A DNA stretch of 64,000 bases from an uncultured Actinomycetes bacterium (GCA_903863015.1 CAIPAI010000057.1:103249-167248), one strand, 5' to 3'; counted from the first letter of the stretch, positions 25,069 through 40,198 are shown. The notes: a model not told the origin generated them from the letters alone. Numbers and translations are program-made.

Positions 25069-25779
25069 ATGAAGCGCAGTAAGGCTTATAAAGCCGCGAT
25101 CGCCAAGATTGAAGTAGATCGCATCTACACCCCGCTCGAGGCTTGCCGTCTCGCGCGCGAAACATCAACCACGAAGTATGACGCGACTGTTGAAGTTGCT
25201 CTCTGCCTCGGTGTTGATCCGCGTAAGGCTGATCAAATGGTGCGCAGCACCGTCAACCTTCCGCACGGCACTGGTAAGACCGCACGGGTCCTGGTCTTTG
25301 CTGGTGGCGAGCGCGCTGAAGAGGCACGTGCCGCGGGCGCCGACATCGTCGGTGCAGATGAATTGATCGATGAAGTTGCCAAGGGTCGTCTTGACTTCGA
25401 TGCAGTTGTATCGACGCCAGACCTCATGGGCAAGGTCGGTCGTTTGGGTAAGGTCCTCGGACCTCGTGGCTTGATGCCCAACCCTAAGACCGGCACCGTT
25501 ACCACTGACGTGGCTAAGGCCGTTGAAGACATCAAGGGCGGAAAGATTGAATTCCGCGTTGATAAGAACGCCAACCTCCACTTCATCATCGGTAAGACCT
25601 CCTTTACCGAAACCCAATTGGTAGAGAATTACGCTGCTGCCATCGAAGAAGTTCTTCGTGCCAAGCCCTCATCGGCAAAGGGACGCTTCATCAAGAAGGC
25701 CACCCTCTCCACCACGATGGGACCTGGAATTCAAGTGGATTCCAGCCTCGGTCGTGAGACGGTCGCCAGCAACGGATAG
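25069..25779 (+). CDS. rplA: 50S ribosomal protein L1
   Basis: 236 residues. ATG at 25069 is selected because AAGGAG is five bases upstream and the protein then starts [10 protein letters not shown], as in the family; an earlier in-frame start at 25015 would put the L1 site inside the coding region. Conserved stretches include [32 protein letters not shown] and [17 protein letters not shown]1 forms the stalk at the ribosomal E site and is a known translational repressor of its own operon. Confidence 0.96.
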   Translation: MKRSKAYKAAIAKIEVDRIYTPLEACRLARETSTTKYDATVEVALCLGVDPRKADQMVRSTVNLPHGTGKTARVLVFAGGERAEEARAAGADIVGADELIDEVAKGRLDFDAVVSTPDLMGKVGRLGKVLGPRGLMPNPKTGTVTTDVAKAVEDIKGGKIEFRVDKNANLHFIIGKTSFTETQLVENYAAAIEEVLRAKPSSAKGRFIKKATLSTTMGPGIQVDSSLGRETVASNG

Positions 25780-25791
25780 TGATTTCACAAG

Positions 25792-25839
25792 GTGGGCGCG
25801 CCGCTGTTTTGACGGTAGCGCGCCCATCCTTTTACGCTT
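25792..25839 (+). promoter_or_regulatory. rplJ promoter with the -35 in the loop of an 11-bp hairpin
   Basis: -35 TTGACG (25810-25815), 18-bp spacer, -10 TACGCT (25834-25839). Arms 25792-25802 and 25819-25829 pair over 11 bp (one G-U), and the -35 is in their 16-base loop. The hairpin followed by ATCCTTTTA could end rplA transcripts, so terminator and promoter share the same DNA. Predicted start is near 25846, at the beginning of the L10 leader. Confidence 0.6.
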
Positions 25840-25845
25840 TGCCCA

Positions 25846-25953
25846 TACCAAAGACCGCAGGTAGGAAGTTCTAAAGGTCGAAAGACCGCCCGCGTAGGTG
25901 AGAAGGTCCACTTGTGGTCCCGGTCGCCTCGCGCGCCGGGATTTTTGATTTTT
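25846..25953 (+). ncRNA. L10-type ribosomal protein leader with attenuator
   Basis: CCAAAGACCGCAGG (25849-25862) and CCGCGTAGGTGA (25889-25901) match the two conserved sides of the L10(L12)4-binding rplJ leader as I remember it from E. coli. A hairpin TCCCGG/CCGGGA (25918-25923 with 25936-25941) followed by TTTTTGATTTTT (25942-25953) is a good intrinsic terminator and could be the regulated off-state. The rplJ ATG follows 50 bases later. Confidence 0.6.
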
Positions 25954-26002
25954 AGCCCGAATATCCCGGTCAGCGGAGTTCGCACCATCGAAAGGAAGCC
26001 AC

Positions 26003-26515
26003 ATGGCCCGCCCAGACAAGGCAGCTGCAGTAGCTGAGCTTGCGGAGGATTTCCGTACCGCTCAAGCCACTGTGTTGACCGAGTACCGCGGCTTAACGGT
26101 CGCTGCGCTCAAGGAGCTTCGCCGCTCACTTGGCGCTACAACCAAGTACGCCGTCGTCAAGAACACCTTGACGAAGATCGCTGCCCGCGAGGCTGGCGTG
26201 ACTGTTCCGGATGAGCTTCTGGCTGGTCCTTCGGCTCTCGCCTTCATTAAGGGCGATCCAGTCGTAGCCGCTAAGAGTCTCCGCGACTTCGCAAAAGCAC
26301 ACCCACTCTTGATCATCAAGGGCGGCATCCTCGATGGCAAGGCGCTCTCACCGAAAGAGATTGCCAAGTTGGCTGATCTCGAATCACGTGAGGTGCTCCT
26401 AGCCAAGCTCGCAGGCGCAATGAAGGCTTCGATGTCGCAAGCCGCAGCGCTCTTCGCAGCACCACTTTCTAAGACCGTCCGCACGATCGAAGCGCTTAAG
26501 GCGCAAAAGTCATAG
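26003..26515 (+). CDS. rplJ: 50S ribosomal protein L10
   Basis: 170 residues. RNA-binding N-terminal domain ([38 protein letters not shown]) and the C-terminal helix that carries L7/L12 dimers (about 140-170, [18 protein letters not shown]). L10 anchors the stalk at the GTPase centre and, bound to L7/L12, represses its own mRNA through the leader upstream. GAAAGGAAG precedes the ATG. Confidence 0.96.
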   Translation: MARPDKAAAVAELAEDFRTAQATVLTEYRGLTVAALKELRRSLGATTKYAVVKNTLTKIAAREAGVTVPDELLAGPSALAFIKGDPVVAAKSLRDFAKAHPLLIIKGGILDGKALSPKEIAKLADLESREVLLAKLAGAMKASMSQAAALFAAPLSKTVRTIEALKAQKS

Positions 26516-26517
26516 GG

Positions 26518-26594
26518 CTGACCCGCCCCCGTTCGGCGTAAGTCGAACACACCCCATCACGGCCAGAATTCAGGTTCACCTGGAGTCGGGTCAG
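26518..26594 (+). promoter_or_regulatory. Structured rplJ-rplL intergenic RNA
   Basis: CTGACCCG (26518-26525) pairs with CGGGTCAG (26587-26594), closing a loop that holds GTTCG/CGAAC (26531-26535 with 26544-26548) and CCAG/CTGG. The closing stem ends just before the rplL ribosome binding site. It might set the higher output of L7/L12 relative to L10 or be a processing site. Confidence 0.4.
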
Positions 26595-26611
26595 AACCGA
26601 AAGGAAGCAAA

Positions 26612-27007
26612 ATGGCAAAGCTCAGCACTGGAGATCTCCTCGAGAGCTTCAAGGAAATGACCCTCATCGAGCTCTCTGAGTTCGTTTCACTCTTCGAAGA
26701 GACCTTCGGCGTCACCGCAGCTGCACCTGTTGCAGTTGCTGCTGCTCCTGCCGCTGGTGGTGCCGCTGGCGGCGCCGCTGCCGCTGCAGAAGATCAAGAT
26801 GAGTTCGACGTCATCCTCGAAGATGCCGGCGCTCAAAAGATCGCAGTCATCAAGGAAGTTCGTACTTTCACGAACCTCGGTCTGAAGGAAGCTAAGGATC
26901 TCGTTGACGCAGCTCCTGCCACGATCCTTGAGAAGACCAACAAAGAGACCGCAGAGAAGGCAAAGGCAGCCCTTGAGGCAGCTGGCGCTAAGGCTGCAAT
27001 CAAGTAA
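26612..27007 (+). CDS. rplL: 50S ribosomal protein L7/L12
   Basis: 131 residues. N-terminal dimerisation helix pair ([20 protein letters not shown]), an Ala/Gly/Pro hinge (about 38-58) and the globular factor-binding domain ([35 protein letters not shown]). It forms the flexible stalk that recruits EF-G, EF-Tu, IF2 and release factors. GAAAGGAAG precedes the ATG. Confidence 0.97.
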   Translation: MAKLSTGDLLESFKEMTLIELSEFVSLFEETFGVTAAAPVAVAAAPAAGGAAGGAAAAAEDQDEFDVILEDAGAQKIAVIKEVRTFTNLGLKEAKDLVDAAPATILEKTNKETAEKAKAALEAAGAKAAIK

Positions 27008-27052
27008 TTTGCTCCACCCGCACTCACTTTGAGTGCTGCAGTTGTCGTGGTT

Positions 27053-27090
27053 AGGCGGGGGTGGACCGGGAGACCGGTCCACCTGCGCCT
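27053..27090 (+). terminator. Long hairpin without U-tract between rplL and rpoB
   Basis: GGTGGACCGG (27060-27069) pairs perfectly with CCGGTCCACC (27074-27083) around a GAGA tetraloop, and AGGCG/CGCCT (27053-27057 with 27086-27090) extends it beyond a 2x2 internal loop. No U-run follows. It could be a partial terminator or RNase III-type processing site that lowers rpoBC relative to rplJL. Confidence 0.5.
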
Positions 27091-27161
27091 GGCACGAGGA
27101 AGTAAAACTCCATACACCACACAGTCATATATCGGGCGAAAGTGGTCGAAACGGGCGCGAA

Positions 27162-27190
27162 TTGCTATGGCGCGACGTAACGACTACTCT
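27162..27190 (+). promoter_or_regulatory. Possible rpoB promoter
   Basis: TTGCTA (27162-27167), 17-bp spacer, TACTCT (27185-27190). This is the best hexamer pair I see in the 281-bp rplL-rpoB gap, leaving a leader of about 90 bases. Moderate match only. Confidence 0.3.
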
Positions 27191-27288
27191 CGCCCTTTGC
27201 GCACTCTTGACCGAAACTGACTGCAGCTCGATTTGCAGGCAGTGATTAAGCGTGCGTTGCTCCCGTCAGGCCCTCGGAAGGATCTCTC

Positions 27289-30200
27289 TTGGCCGCCACG
27301 CGATCGAAGAACGCTACTGCCCCTCGCCGCCTATCGTTTGCAAAGATTCGGGAGCCCCTTGAGGTTCCCAATCTCCTTGCACTCCAAGTTGAAAGTGTGG
27401 ATTGGTTGCTCGGTAACGAGCTCTGGCGCGAACGCGTCAAACAATCCGCTGCAGCCGGCACCGCCGTACCTGCACAGTCTGGTCTGGAAGAGATCTTTGA
27501 AGAGATCAGTCCTATTGAGGACTTCCAGGGCACGATGAGCCTCTCATTCCGCGATCACCGCTTCGAACCACCGAAGTACTCGATCGACGAGTGCAAAGAG
27601 CGCGACATCACTTACGCCGCACCGCTCTTCCTCACGGCAGAGTTCATGAACAACACCACTGGTGAAATCAAGAGCCAGACCGTGTTCATGGGCGACTTCC
27701 CGTTGATGACCCCACGCGGAACTTTTGTTATTAATGGCACCGAGCGCGTAGTTGTGTCGCAGCTCGTCCGTTCTCCTGGCGTCTACTTCGAGCGCACGAT
27801 TGATAAGGCGACCGATAAAGACATCTGGACGACCAAGATCATTCCAAGCCGTGGTGCTTGGCTAGAACTTGAAATCGACAAGAAAGACATGGTCGGTGTT
27901 CGCATTGACCGCAAGCGCAAGCAATCCATCACTGTGCTCTTGAAGGCACTTGGTTGGGATAACGCACGCATCCTTGAAGAGTTCGGCGAGTACGAATCCA
28001 TGCGCCTCACTCTCGAGAAGGATCACACCTCAACGCAAGATGAGGCTCTTCTCGATATTTACCGCAAGCTCCGTCCAGGCGAGCCTCCTACACGTGAAGC
28101 CGCCCAGACTCTCCTTGAGAATCTCTACTTCAATCCAAAGCGTTATGACCTCGCCAAGGTGGGTCGTTACAAGATCAACAAGAAGCTTGGTCTTGATCAC
28201 GATCTCAAGAAGAACACTCTTACCATCGATGATCTCGTGGCTTCGATCCACTACATCCTCAAGCTCTCGCTTGGTGTGCAGATTATGGATTCCGTCCGTG
28301 GTCAAGTGCGTGTAGAAATCGACGACATCGATCACTTCGGTAACCGTCGTCTTCGCACCGTCGGTGAATTGATTCAGAATCAAGTACGCACCGGGCTTTC
28401 ACGTATGGAGCGTGTGGTTCGCGAACGTATGACTACGCAAGACGTCGAAGCGATCACGCCACAAACGTTGATCAACATTCGTCCGGTAGTGGCGAGCATC
28501 AAGGAGTTCTTCGGTACTTCACAGCTCAGCCAGTTCATGGATCAAACCAACCCACTTGCAGGTCTCACGCATAAGCGCCGTCTCTCTGCATTGGGACCTG
28601 GTGGTCTCTCTCGTGAGCGCGCAGGCTTCGAAGTTCGTGACGTTCACCCGTCGCACTACGGCCGCATGTGCCCTATTGAAACTCCAGAAGGTCCAAACAT
28701 CGGTCTTATCGGATCACTCGCAACCTTCGCGCGCATCAATGCGTTCGGTTTCGTAGAGACTCCTTACCGCAAGGTCACTAAGGGCAAGGTCACCGATCAA
28801 ATCGATTACCTCACCGCAGATGACGAAGATGAGCACGTAATTGCCCAGGCAAATGCGCCGCTTAATCCAGATAGCACTTTTGCTGAGGCTCGTGTTCTCG
28901 TTCGTCGTAAGGGTGGCGAAGTTGAATATATCCCTGGCGACGATGTCGATTACATGGACGTCTCACCACGCCAAATGGTTTCTGTTGCAACCGCAATGAT
29001 TCCGTTCCTCGAGCATGACGATGCCAACCGCGCCCTCATGGGTTCGAACATGCAACGTCAGTCAGTGCCATTGCTCCGTAGCGAGGCCCCACTTGTGGGT
29101 ACTGGCATGGAGTACCGCGCTGCTGTCGATGCTGGCGATGTCGTGGTCTCTGAAAAGGCTGGCGTTGTTACCGAAGTTGCCGCTGATCACGTCACTGTGA
29201 TGGCCGACGACGGTTCCTACCAGACCTACCGCCTTCGTAAGTTCGTGCGTTCCAATCAAGGAACATGCATCAACCAGAAGGTCATCGTCTCAGAAGGTCA
29301 ACGCTTGGAGATCAGTCAAGTGATCGCTGATGGTCCTTGCACCGATTCTGGTGAAATGGCTCTTGGTAAGAACCTCCTCGTGGCATTCATGCCTTGGGAA
29401 GGTCACAACTACGAAGATGCGATCATCCTGAACCAACGTCTCGTGCAAGACGATGTGCTCTCTTCGATTCACATCGAAGAGCACGAAGTTGATGCCCGCG
29501 ATACCAAGCTGGGACCAGAGGAAATCACGCGCGACATTCCTAACGTCAGCGAAGAGGTGCTCGCAGATCTCGACGATCGCGGCATTATTCGCGTAGGCGC
29601 CGATGTTGTCACTGGTGACATTCTGGTCGGCAAGGTCACGCCAAAGGGCGAGACCGAACTGACTCCGGAAGAGCGTTTGCTCCGTGCCATCTTCGGTGAG
29701 AAGGCGCGCGAAGTGCGCGATACTTCACTCAAGGTGCCACACGGTGAGTCCGGCAAGGTCATCGCAGTTAAGGTCTTCGACTCCGAAGATGGTTACGAAC
29801 TTCCACCAGGGGTTAACCAACTCGTGCGTGTCTATGTTGCGCAGAAGCGCAAGATCACTGAAGGCGACAAGCTTGCTGGCCGTCACGGCAACAAGGGTGT
29901 TATTTCAAAGATCCTTCCAGCTGAAGATATGCCATTCCTCGAAGATGGCACTCCCGTCGATATCGTCCTCAACCCACTGGGTGTACCGGGACGTATGAAC
30001 GTCGGTCAGGTACTCGAAACACATCTTGGTTGGGTCGCTAAACAAGGTTGGGAAATTGAGGGCGGCGACGAAGAGTGGAAGCAAAATCTTCGGGCAATTG
30101 GTGCAGATAAGGGCGCACCAAATACCAACGTCGCAACTCCAGTCTTCGATGGCGCTCGCGAAGCAGAGATCACCGGATTGCTTTCGGTGGCCACTCCAAA

Positions 30201-30747
30201 CCGTGATGGCGATCGCATGGTGGGTAGCAACGGTAAGGCGCGTCTCTTCGACGGCCGTACTGGTGAGCCTTACAAGCAACCTATCGCTGTGGGTTACATC
30301 TACATCTTGAAGTTGCTCCACTTGGTCGACGACAAGATCCACGCACGTTCAACCGGTCCATACTCCATGATCACTCAGCAACCACTCGGTGGTAAGGCTC
30401 AGTTCGGTGGACAGCGCTTCGGCGAAATGGAGGTCTGGGCACTCGAAGCTTATGGCGCTTCATATGCGTTGCAAGAGTTGCTCACGATCAAGTCGGATGA
30501 CGTCTTGGGTCGCGTGAAGGTTTACGAAGCAATCGTTAAGGGCGAAAACATTCCTGAGCCAGGTATCCCTGAATCATTCAAGGTGCTTATCAAGGAAATG
30601 CAATCGCTCTGCCTAAATGTCGAAGTTCTCTCATCTGATGGTTCGTCCATCGAAATGCGAGATACAGATGATGAAGTCTTCCGCGCCGCTGAAGAACTCG
30701 GTATCGACCTCTCTCGGCGTGAGCCGAGCAGTGTCGAAGAAGTCTGA
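27289..30747 (+). CDS. rpoB: RNA polymerase beta subunit
   Basis: 1,152 residues, full length for actinobacteria. The start is a TTG at 27289 with GGAAGGA six bases upstream, giving MAATRSKNA before the conserved [15 protein letters not shown]. The rifampicin region reads [20 protein letters not shown] then RLSALGPGG, i.e. the sensitive wild-type residues at the Asp, His and Ser hot spots. [15 protein letters not shown] and the C-terminal [20 protein letters not shown] are present. No intein or insertion. It precedes rpoC by 15 bp. Confidence 0.97.
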   Translation: MAATRSKNATAPRRLSFAKIREPLEVPNLLALQVESVDWLLGNELWRERVKQSAAAGTAVPAQSGLEEIFEEISPIEDFQGTMSLSFRDHRFEPPKYSIDECKERDITYAAPLFLTAEFMNNTTGEIKSQTVFMGDFPLMTPRGTFVINGTERVVVSQLVRSPGVYFERTIDKATDKDIWTTKIIPSRGAWLELEIDKKDMVGVRIDRKRKQSITVLLKALGWDNARILEEFGEYESMRLTLEKDHTSTQDEALLDIYRKLRPGEPPTREAAQTLLENLYFNPKRYDLAKVGRYKINKKLGLDHDLKKNTLTIDDLVASIHYILKLSLGVQIMDSVRGQVRVEIDDIDHFGNRRLRTVGELIQNQVRTGLSRMERVVRERMTTQDVEAITPQTLINIRPVVASIKEFFGTSQLSQFMDQTNPLAGLTHKRRLSALGPGGLSRERAGFEVRDVHPSHYGRMCPIETPEGPNIGLIGSLATFARINAFGFVETPYRKVTKGKVTDQIDYLTADDEDEHVIAQANAPLNPDSTFAEARVLVRRKGGEVEYIPGDDVDYMDVSPRQMVSVATAMIPFLEHDDANRALMGSNMQRQSVPLLRSEAPLVGTGMEYRAAVDAGDVVVSEKAGVVTEVAADHVTVMADDGSYQTYRLRKFVRSNQGTCINQKVIVSEGQRLEISQVIADGPCTDSGEMALGKNLLVAFMPWEGHNYEDAIILNQRLVQDDVLSSIHIEEHEVDARDTKLGPEEITRDIPNVSEEVLADLDDRGIIRVGADVVTGDILVGKVTPKGETELTPEERLLRAIFGEKAREVRDTSLKVPHGESGKVIAVKVFDSEDGYELPPGVNQLVRVYVAQKRKITEGDKLAGRHGNKGVISKILPAEDMPFLEDGTPVDIVLNPLGVPGRMNVGQVLETHLGWVAKQGWEIEGGDEEWKQNLRAIGADKGAPNTNVATPVFDGAREAEITGLLSVATPNRDGDRMVGSNGKARLFDGRTGEPYKQPIAVGYIYILKLLHLVDDKIHARSTGPYSMITQQPLGGKAQFGGQRFGEMEVWALEAYGASYALQELLTIKSDDVLGRVKVYEAIVKGENIPEPGIPESFKVLIKEMQSLCLNVEVLSSDGSSIEMRDTDDEVFRAAEELGIDLSRREPSSVEEV

Positions 30748-30762
30748 CGAGAGGATTACTAG

Positions 30763-34629
<3,867 letters not shown>

Positions 34630-34654
34630 TTTTCAAAAAGCCTCATGCAGGCCT

Positions 34655-34702
34655 GAGCCGACTCACCGAGTTTTGACCTCGGAGAGTCGGCTCGGCTAGC
34701 CT
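34655..34702 (+). promoter_or_regulatory. rpoC-distal hairpin overlapping the rpsL (str) promoter
   Basis: GAGCCGACTC (34655-34664) and GAGTCGGCTC (34684-34693) pair perfectly; CCGAG/CTCGG (34666-34670 with 34678-34682) extends the stem inward across one A-A mismatch to a TTTTGAC loop. The -35 TTGACC (34673-34678) is in that loop, the spacer is 18 bp and the -10 is TAGCCT (34697-34702). The element can serve as terminator for rpoBC, promoter of rpsL and possibly operator. Confidence 0.6.
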
Positions 34703-34806
34703 GCGTGGCTGCTGGTCTTGCGATCAGTGGGCAATTAATCGAAAGAGCGATTGCGCCTTTGCGGGAAGCGTGCGACACGCCCGACCGCGGGGGTAGGAGA
34801 AGCAAG

Positions 34807-34857
34807 AGTGAAGAGCAGTTCAGAGTGAAAAGCAGTTCAGAGTGAAGAGCAGTTCCG
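34807..34857 (+). repeat. Three 17-bp tandem repeats in the rpsL leader
   Basis: Copies at 34807-34823, 34824-34840 and 34841-34857 with the pattern AGTGAARAGCAGTTCMG; copies two and three differ from the first at one position each. The array ends five bases before the rpsL ribosome binding site. It is too short and unspaced to be a CRISPR. Confidence 0.9.
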
Positions 34858-34873
34858 ACACGAAGGAGCGATA

Positions 34874-35251
34874 GTGCCAACTATCTCGCAGCTGGTTCGC
34901 AAGGGCCGCGCAGACAAGTCGAGTAAGACCAAGACTCCTGCGCTCAAAGGTAGCCCTCAACGACGTGGCGTTTGCACGCGCGTCTACACAACCACACCGA
35001 AGAAGCCGAACTCGGCGCTTCGCAAAGTGGCTCGTGTGCGTCTCACCAGTGGCATGGAAATCACGGCATATATCCCCGGTGTGGGACATAACCTCCAAGA
35101 GCACTCCATCGTTCTTGTTCGCGGCGGCCGTGTGAAGGATCTTCCCGGCGTTCGTTACAAGATCGTTCGTGGATCACTCGATACCCAAGGTGTTAAGAAC
35201 CGTAAGCAGGCGCGTAGCCGTTACGGTGCAAAGAGGGAGAAGAAGGCCTAA
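34874..35251 (+). CDS. rpsL: 30S ribosomal protein S12
   Basis: 125 residues starting at GTG with AAGGAG upstream. [16 protein letters not shown] and the [10 protein letters not shown] loop carry the streptomycin-sensitive lysine and conserved residues of the decoding site. The stop overlaps the rpsG ATG by one base. Confidence 0.97.
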   Translation: MPTISQLVRKGRADKSSKTKTPALKGSPQRRGVCTRVYTTTPKKPNSALRKVARVRLTSGMEITAYIPGVGHNLQEHSIVLVRGGRVKDLPGVRYKIVRGSLDTQGVKNRKQARSRYGAKREKKA

Positions 35252-35721
35252 TGCCACGTAAAGGACCTGCCACTAAGAACCCAGTTGTTATCGACCCAGT
35301 TTACAACTCACCAGTTGTTACTGCACTCGTTAACAAAGTTCTCTTGCACGGCAAGCGCTCTTCTGCAGAGCGCATCGTCTACACCGCACTCGAAGGTTGC
35401 CGCGAGAAGACTGGTGCCGATCCGGTAATCACTCTCAAGCGCGCACTCGACAACGTGAAGCCTGCACTCGAAGTTCGTAGCCGTCGCGTTGGTGGCGCTA
35501 CCTACCAGGTTCCTGTCGAAGTAAAGCCTGCTCGCTCAAACACTCTTGCTCTTCGCTGGTTAGTGCACTTCTCACGCGAGCGTCGCGAGAAGTCCATGGC
35601 TGAGCGTCTTATGAACGAATTGATTGATGCCAGCAATGGCCTCGGTGCTTCAGTGAAGCGTCGCGAAGACACCCACAAGATGGCGGAGTCCAACAAGGCC
35701 TTCGCTCACTACCGCTGGTAA
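35251..35721 (+). CDS. rpsG: 30S ribosomal protein S7
   Basis: 156 residues. Begins [12 protein letters not shown] as in actinobacteria; [20 protein letters not shown] and the [21 protein letters not shown]-terminus are family hallmarks. S7 nucleates the 30S head and is the usual str operon regulator in E. coli. Translation is coupled to rpsL by the TAATG overlap; 22 bp separate it from fusA. Confidence 0.97.
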   Translation: MPRKGPATKNPVVIDPVYNSPVVTALVNKVLLHGKRSSAERIVYTALEGCREKTGADPVITLKRALDNVKPALEVRSRRVGGATYQVPVEVKPARSNTLALRWLVHFSRERREKSMAERLMNELIDASNGLGASVKRREDTHKMAESNKAFAHYRW

Positions 35722-35743
35722 TTCGGAAATTAGGAGATAAATC

Positions 35744-37846
35744 GTGGCTACAGAAACCGCAATCGACCTCGCCAAGGTGCGCAACATCGGCATCATGGCT
35801 CATATCGACGCGGGCAAAACCACCACGACAGAGCGCATCCTGTTCTACACCGGTATCAACTACAAGATCGGTGAAGTACACGAAGGCGCTGCGACGATGG
35901 ACTGGATGGAGCAAGAGCAAGAGCGTGGAATCACCATCACCTCTGCAGCTACTACTTGCATGTGGCACGACCACCTCATCAACATCATCGACACTCCTGG
36001 CCACGTAGATTTCACCGTTGAAGTAGAGCGTTCACTTCGTGTACTTGATGGCGCCGTTGCAGTATTCGATGGCGTAGCTGGCGTAGAGCCACAATCTGAG
36101 ACCGTATGGCGTCAAGCAGATCGCTACAAAGTTCCACGCATCTGCTTCATCAACAAGCTCGATCGCACTGGTGCCAACTTCCAAATGTGTGTCGACATGA
36201 TCATCTCTCGCCTCAACGCGACTCCACTTGTGCTCCAAATTCCAATCGGCAACGAAGGTGACTTCATCGGCGTCGTCGATTTGCTCGCAATGAACGCACT
36301 CACCTGGCGCGGCGAGACTCAAAAGGGCGAAGATTACAAAATCGAAGAGATCCCAGCGGATCTCAAAGAGGCTGCAGACGCTGCACGCCACTTGCTCATT
36401 GAAACTCTTGCCGACAAAGACGACGTGATCATGGAGAAGTACCTCGATGGTCAAGATCTTTCAGAAGCAGAGTTGATTGCTGGTATTCGCCGCGCAACTC
36501 TCGCTGACAAACTCACTCCTGTGCTTACCGGTTCAGCTTTCAAGAACAAGGGTGTGCAACCCATGCTTGACGCTGTTAACCGTTACCTCCCAAGCCCGCT
36601 CGACGTAGAGTCGATCGTCGGACACAAGCAAGGAGACGAGAGCGTCGAAGTTCTCCGTCACCCAGATAACAAAGAACCGTTCTCTGCACTTGCTTTCAAA
36701 ATCATGAGAGATCCACACCTCGGAAAGCTCACCTTTATTCGTATCTACTCAGGTCTTCTTGAGACAGGTTCACAAGTTCTTAACAGCACCAAGGATCGCA
36801 AAGAGCGCATCGGCAAGATCTACCAGATGCACGCAAATAAGCGCGAAGAGCGCGACAGTGCTGGCGCCGGCATGATCGTTGCTGTGATGGGTCTTAAGGA
36901 CACCACCACTGGCGAAACTCTCTGTGATTCAGCTAATCCAGTAGTCCTCGAATCGATGAGCTTCCCGAACCCAGTTATCTCGGTGGCTATCGAGCCAAAG
37001 ACAAAGAGCGATCAAGAGAAGCTTGGAATTGCAATTCAAAGCCTTGCTGAAGAAGATCCCACCTTCCACGTGCACACTGACATAGAGACCGGCCAAACCA
37101 TCATCGGTGGTATGGGCGAACTTCACCTTGAAATCCTCGTTGACCGTATGCGCCGCGAATTCAAGGTAGAAGCAAACGTTGGTAAGCCACAGGTTGCTTA
37201 CCGCGAGACTCTTCGTCGCGCAGTCGAGAAGCATGATTACACCCACAAGAAGCAGACCGGTGGCTCTGGTCAATTCGCAAAGGTGCAAATCTCGGTTCAT
37301 CCGCTTCCTGCCGATAGCCCAGTAGCTTACGAATTCGATAACAAGGTCACTGGTGGTCGTATCCCTCGCGAATACATTCCATCTGTAGACGCTGGTTGCC
37401 AAGACGGTCTTAATTCAGGCCCACTCGCTGGCTACCCACTCGTCAACGTTAAGGTCACCCTCCTTGATGGTGCCTACCACGATGTTGACTCTTCTGAACT
37501 TGCCTTCAAGATCGCTGGACTTCAAGCGTTCAAAGAGGCAGTACGTATGGCCGATCCTGCGCTCCTTGAACCAATCATGAGCGTTGAGGTCATCACCCCT
37601 GAAGACTTCATGGGCGATGTGATTGGCGATCTCAACTCTCGCCGTGGACAAATTCAGTCCATGGACGAGCGGGCTGGTGCCCGAGTTGTTAAAGCCTTGG
37701 TTCCACTTTCAGAGATGTTCGGCTATGTCGGAGATCTAAGAAGCCGGACCCAAGGTCGAGCAAGTTACTCAATGCAATTCGACTCGTATGCAGAAGTTCC
37801 GGCAAACGTGTCAAAGGACATCATCGCCAAAGTTCGCGGCGAGTAA
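35744..37846 (+). CDS. fusA: Elongation factor G
   Basis: 700 residues, GTG start with TAGGAG upstream. G-domain motifs: AHIDAGKTT (19-27), the RGITI switch, DTPGH and NKLDR. Domains III-V follow, ending [19 protein letters not shown]. Catalyses translocation and, with RRF, ribosome recycling. 63 bp precede tuf. Confidence 0.97.
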   Translation: MATETAIDLAKVRNIGIMAHIDAGKTTTTERILFYTGINYKIGEVHEGAATMDWMEQEQERGITITSAATTCMWHDHLINIIDTPGHVDFTVEVERSLRVLDGAVAVFDGVAGVEPQSETVWRQADRYKVPRICFINKLDRTGANFQMCVDMIISRLNATPLVLQIPIGNEGDFIGVVDLLAMNALTWRGETQKGEDYKIEEIPADLKEAADAARHLLIETLADKDDVIMEKYLDGQDLSEAELIAGIRRATLADKLTPVLTGSAFKNKGVQPMLDAVNRYLPSPLDVESIVGHKQGDESVEVLRHPDNKEPFSALAFKIMRDPHLGKLTFIRIYSGLLETGSQVLNSTKDRKERIGKIYQMHANKREERDSAGAGMIVAVMGLKDTTTGETLCDSANPVVLESMSFPNPVISVAIEPKTKSDQEKLGIAIQSLAEEDPTFHVHTDIETGQTIIGGMGELHLEILVDRMRREFKVEANVGKPQVAYRETLRRAVEKHDYTHKKQTGGSGQFAKVQISVHPLPADSPVAYEFDNKVTGGRIPREYIPSVDAGCQDGLNSGPLAGYPLVNVKVTLLDGAYHDVDSSELAFKIAGLQAFKEAVRMADPALLEPIMSVEVITPEDFMGDVIGDLNSRRGQIQSMDERAGARVVKALVPLSEMFGYVGDLRSRTQGRASYSMQFDSYAEVPANVSKDIIAKVRGE

Positions 37847-37909
37847 GTCCAGCTCTACAAACCCGGCACATCCCAACAGCAGCGTTAACCAGATCACAGG
37901 AGGGCCATC

Positions 37910-39103
37910 GTGGCAAAGGCAAAGTTCGAGCGGACAAAGCCGCACGTGAACATCGGCACCATTGGACACATCGATCACGGTAAGACCACTCTTACTGCAG
38001 CGATCTCCAAGGTGCTTCACGACAAGTTCCCAGACATCAACCCCTTCACACCTTTCGATCAAATCGATAAGGCCCCTGAAGAGCGTCAACGCGGTATCAC
38101 GATTTCGATCGCGCATATCGAGTACCAGACAGAGAAGCGCCACTACGCGCACGTCGACTGCCCTGGTCACGCTGACTACATCAAGAACATGATCACTGGT
38201 GCCGCACAGATGGACGGTGCAATCCTCGTGGTTGCCGCCACTGACGGCCCAATGCCACAGACCAAGGAGCACGTTCTCCTTGCTCGCCAAGTAGGCGTTC
38301 CTTACATCGTTGTCGCACTCAACAAGTCCGACATGGTCGATGATGAGGAAATCCTCGAGCTTGTCGAGATGGAAGTTCGTGAACTCCTCAGCAAGTACGA
38401 GTTCCCTGGCGATGACCTCCCGGTTGTTCGCGTTTCTGCGCTCAAGGCGCTCGAAGGCGATGCCAAGTGGTCCGAGGCTCTCTTGGGTCTCATGGACGCA
38501 GTGGATGCATCTATCCCAGAGCCCACTCGCGACATCGACAAGGCATTCCTTATGCCAGTTGAAGACGTATTCACCATCACCGGTCGCGGAACCGTTATCA
38601 CGGGCCGCATCGAGCGTGGCATCGTCAAGGTCAACGAAGAAGTTGAAATCGTGGGTATCCGCGAGACTTCACAGAAGACCACCGTCACTGGTGTCGAAAT
38701 GTTCCGCAAGCTCCTCGATGAAGGTCGCGCCGGTGAGAACGTCGGTCTCCTTCTCCGTGGAACCAAGCGTGAAGATGTTGAGCGCGGCATGGTTGTTGTT
38801 AAGCCAGGCTCGATCACTCCTCACACCGATTTCGAGGCCAACGTCTACATCCTTTCCAAGGATGAAGGTGGACGTCATACCCCGTTCTTCGACAACTACC
38901 GTCCACAGTTCTACTTCCGCACCACTGACGTCACTGGCGTCGTAACGTTGCCATCAGGCACCGAAATGGTGATGCCTGGCGATAACACTGAGATGAATGT
39001 TGCACTCATCCAGCCAATCGCTATGGAAGAAGGACTTCGCTTCGCAATCCGCGAAGGTGGCCGCACCGTTGGTGCAGGTCGTGTCACGAAGGTTCTCAAG
39101 TAA
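37910..39103 (+). CDS. tuf: Elongation factor Tu
   Basis: 397 residues, GTG start with a strong AGGAGG. G motifs GHIDHGKT (19-26), [13 protein letters not shown] and NKSD are intact; the C-terminal barrels carry [13 protein letters not shown] and [14 protein letters not shown]. Delivers aminoacyl-tRNA to the ribosome. Only this copy occurs in the window. A perfect 14-bp hairpin follows. Confidence 0.97.
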   Translation: MAKAKFERTKPHVNIGTIGHIDHGKTTLTAAISKVLHDKFPDINPFTPFDQIDKAPEERQRGITISIAHIEYQTEKRHYAHVDCPGHADYIKNMITGAAQMDGAILVVAATDGPMPQTKEHVLLARQVGVPYIVVALNKSDMVDDEEILELVEMEVRELLSKYEFPGDDLPVVRVSALKALEGDAKWSEALLGLMDAVDASIPEPTRDIDKAFLMPVEDVFTITGRGTVITGRIERGIVKVNEEVEIVGIRETSQKTTVTGVEMFRKLLDEGRAGENVGLLLRGTKREDVERGMVVVKPGSITPHTDFEANVYILSKDEGGRHTPFFDNYRPQFYFRTTDVTGVVTLPSGTEMVMPGDNTEMNVALIQPIAMEEGLRFAIREGGRTVGAGRVTKVLK

Positions 39104-39129
39104 TTCAGTAATACCTCTGGTTAATGCTG

Positions 39130-39161
39130 TTCTCGGTGGGGGAGCGATCCCCCACCGAGAA
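39130..39161 (+). terminator. Perfect 14-bp hairpin with GCGA loop between tuf and rpsJ
   Basis: 39130-39143 pairs without mismatch with 39148-39161 around GCGA, a GNRA tetraloop. No U-tract follows. Probably a U-less terminator or processing site that separates the str and S10 units. Confidence 0.65.
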
Positions 39162-39228
39162 ACCACCAGAAAGCAATACAGCAGCAAAGTGTGTAGCAGT
39201 AGCAACTTCTAGATAGAGAGTAGGAAAC

Positions 39229-39537
39229 ATGGCGGGACAGAAGATCCGCATCCGGCTCAAGGCATATGACCATGAGGTCATTGACTCTTCGGCGAAGAAG
39301 ATCGTCGAAACAGTCGAGCGTACTGGCGCGAAAGTTGCCGGTCCCGTTCCGTTGCCTACTGAGAAGAACATCTACTGCGTCATTCGTTCGCCTCACAAGT
39401 ACAAAGACAGCCGTGAGCACTTCGAAATGCGCACGCACAAGCGCCTCATTGACATTCTCGACCCCACGCCAAAGACCGTTGACTCACTTATGCGTCTCGA
39501 TCTTCCCGCTGGTGTCGATATCGAGATCAAGCTCTAG
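39229..39537 (+). CDS. rpsJ: 30S ribosomal protein S10
   Basis: 102 residues, starts [20 protein letters not shown] and contains [20 protein letters not shown]. First gene of the S10 unit; S10 is also the NusE component of antitermination complexes. TAGGAAAC precedes the ATG. Confidence 0.97.
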   Translation: MAGQKIRIRLKAYDHEVIDSSAKKIVETVERTGAKVAGPVPLPTEKNIYCVIRSPHKYKDSREHFEMRTHKRLIDILDPTPKTVDSLMRLDLPAGVDIEIKL

Positions 39538-39551
39538 ATAGGACCGGAGAG

Positions 39552-40196
39552 ATGACTAAGACTATTAAGGGAGTGTTGGGCGAGAAGCTCGGCATGACTC
39601 AAGTCTTCGACGCAAGCAACCACATCGTCCCGGTTACTGTCGTCAAGGCTGGTCCTTGCGTTGTTACGCAAGTTCGTTCCGAAGAGAAGGATGGCTACAG
39701 CGCCGTTCAACTCGCCTTCGGTGCGATCGACCCACGCAAAGTTAATAAGCCAGATGCTGGCCACTTCGCCAAGGCGGGTGCTACACCACGTCGCCATGTT
39801 GCTGAACTTCGCACTAGCGATGCTGATTCGTACACCGTTGGCCAAGAACTCGGTCCAGATGTGTTCGAGGCTGGTCAAATTGTTGATGTCACCGGCACGA
39901 GCAAGGGCAAGGGATTCGCAGGCGTTATGAAGCGCCACGGTTTCCACGGCCTGAGCTCTTCACACGGTGTACACCGCAAGCACCGTATGCCTGGTTCCAT
40001 CGGCGCCTGTGCCACTCCAGGTCGCGTTTTCCGCGGTCTCAAGATGGCCGGTCACATGGGTAACGAGCGCGTGACCACTGCTGGTCTCACCATCCACGCT
40101 GTTGATCTCGAGAAGGGCTTGCTCCTTATTAAGGGCGCCGTTCCTGGTTCCAATGGCTCACTCGTCTTCGTCAAGTCCGCAGCGAAGGGAGAGTAA
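39552..40196 (+). CDS. rplC: 50S ribosomal protein L3
   Basis: 214 residues. [13 protein letters not shown] at the N-terminus and the long finger loop [20 protein letters not shown] reaching toward the peptidyl transferase centre are conserved. GGACCGGAGAG before the ATG. 14 bp after rpsJ, 2 bp before rplD. Confidence 0.97.
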   Translation: MTKTIKGVLGEKLGMTQVFDASNHIVPVTVVKAGPCVVTQVRSEEKDGYSAVQLAFGAIDPRKVNKPDAGHFAKAGATPRRHVAELRTSDADSYTVGQELGPDVFEAGQIVDVTGTSKGKGFAGVMKRHGFHGLSSSHGVHRKHRMPGSIGACATPGRVFRGLKMAGHMGNERVTTAGLTIHAVDLEKGLLLIKGAVPGSNGSLVFVKSAAKGE

Positions 40197-40198
40197 TA

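Noticed and set aside
27209..27240. TTGACC before rpoB as a -35
   Set aside because: No TANNNT-like -10 is found 16-19 bp downstream; the sequence there is GATTTG.
34807..34857. Possible CRISPR array
   Set aside because: Units are 17 bp and directly adjacent with no spacers, and no cas genes are in the window.
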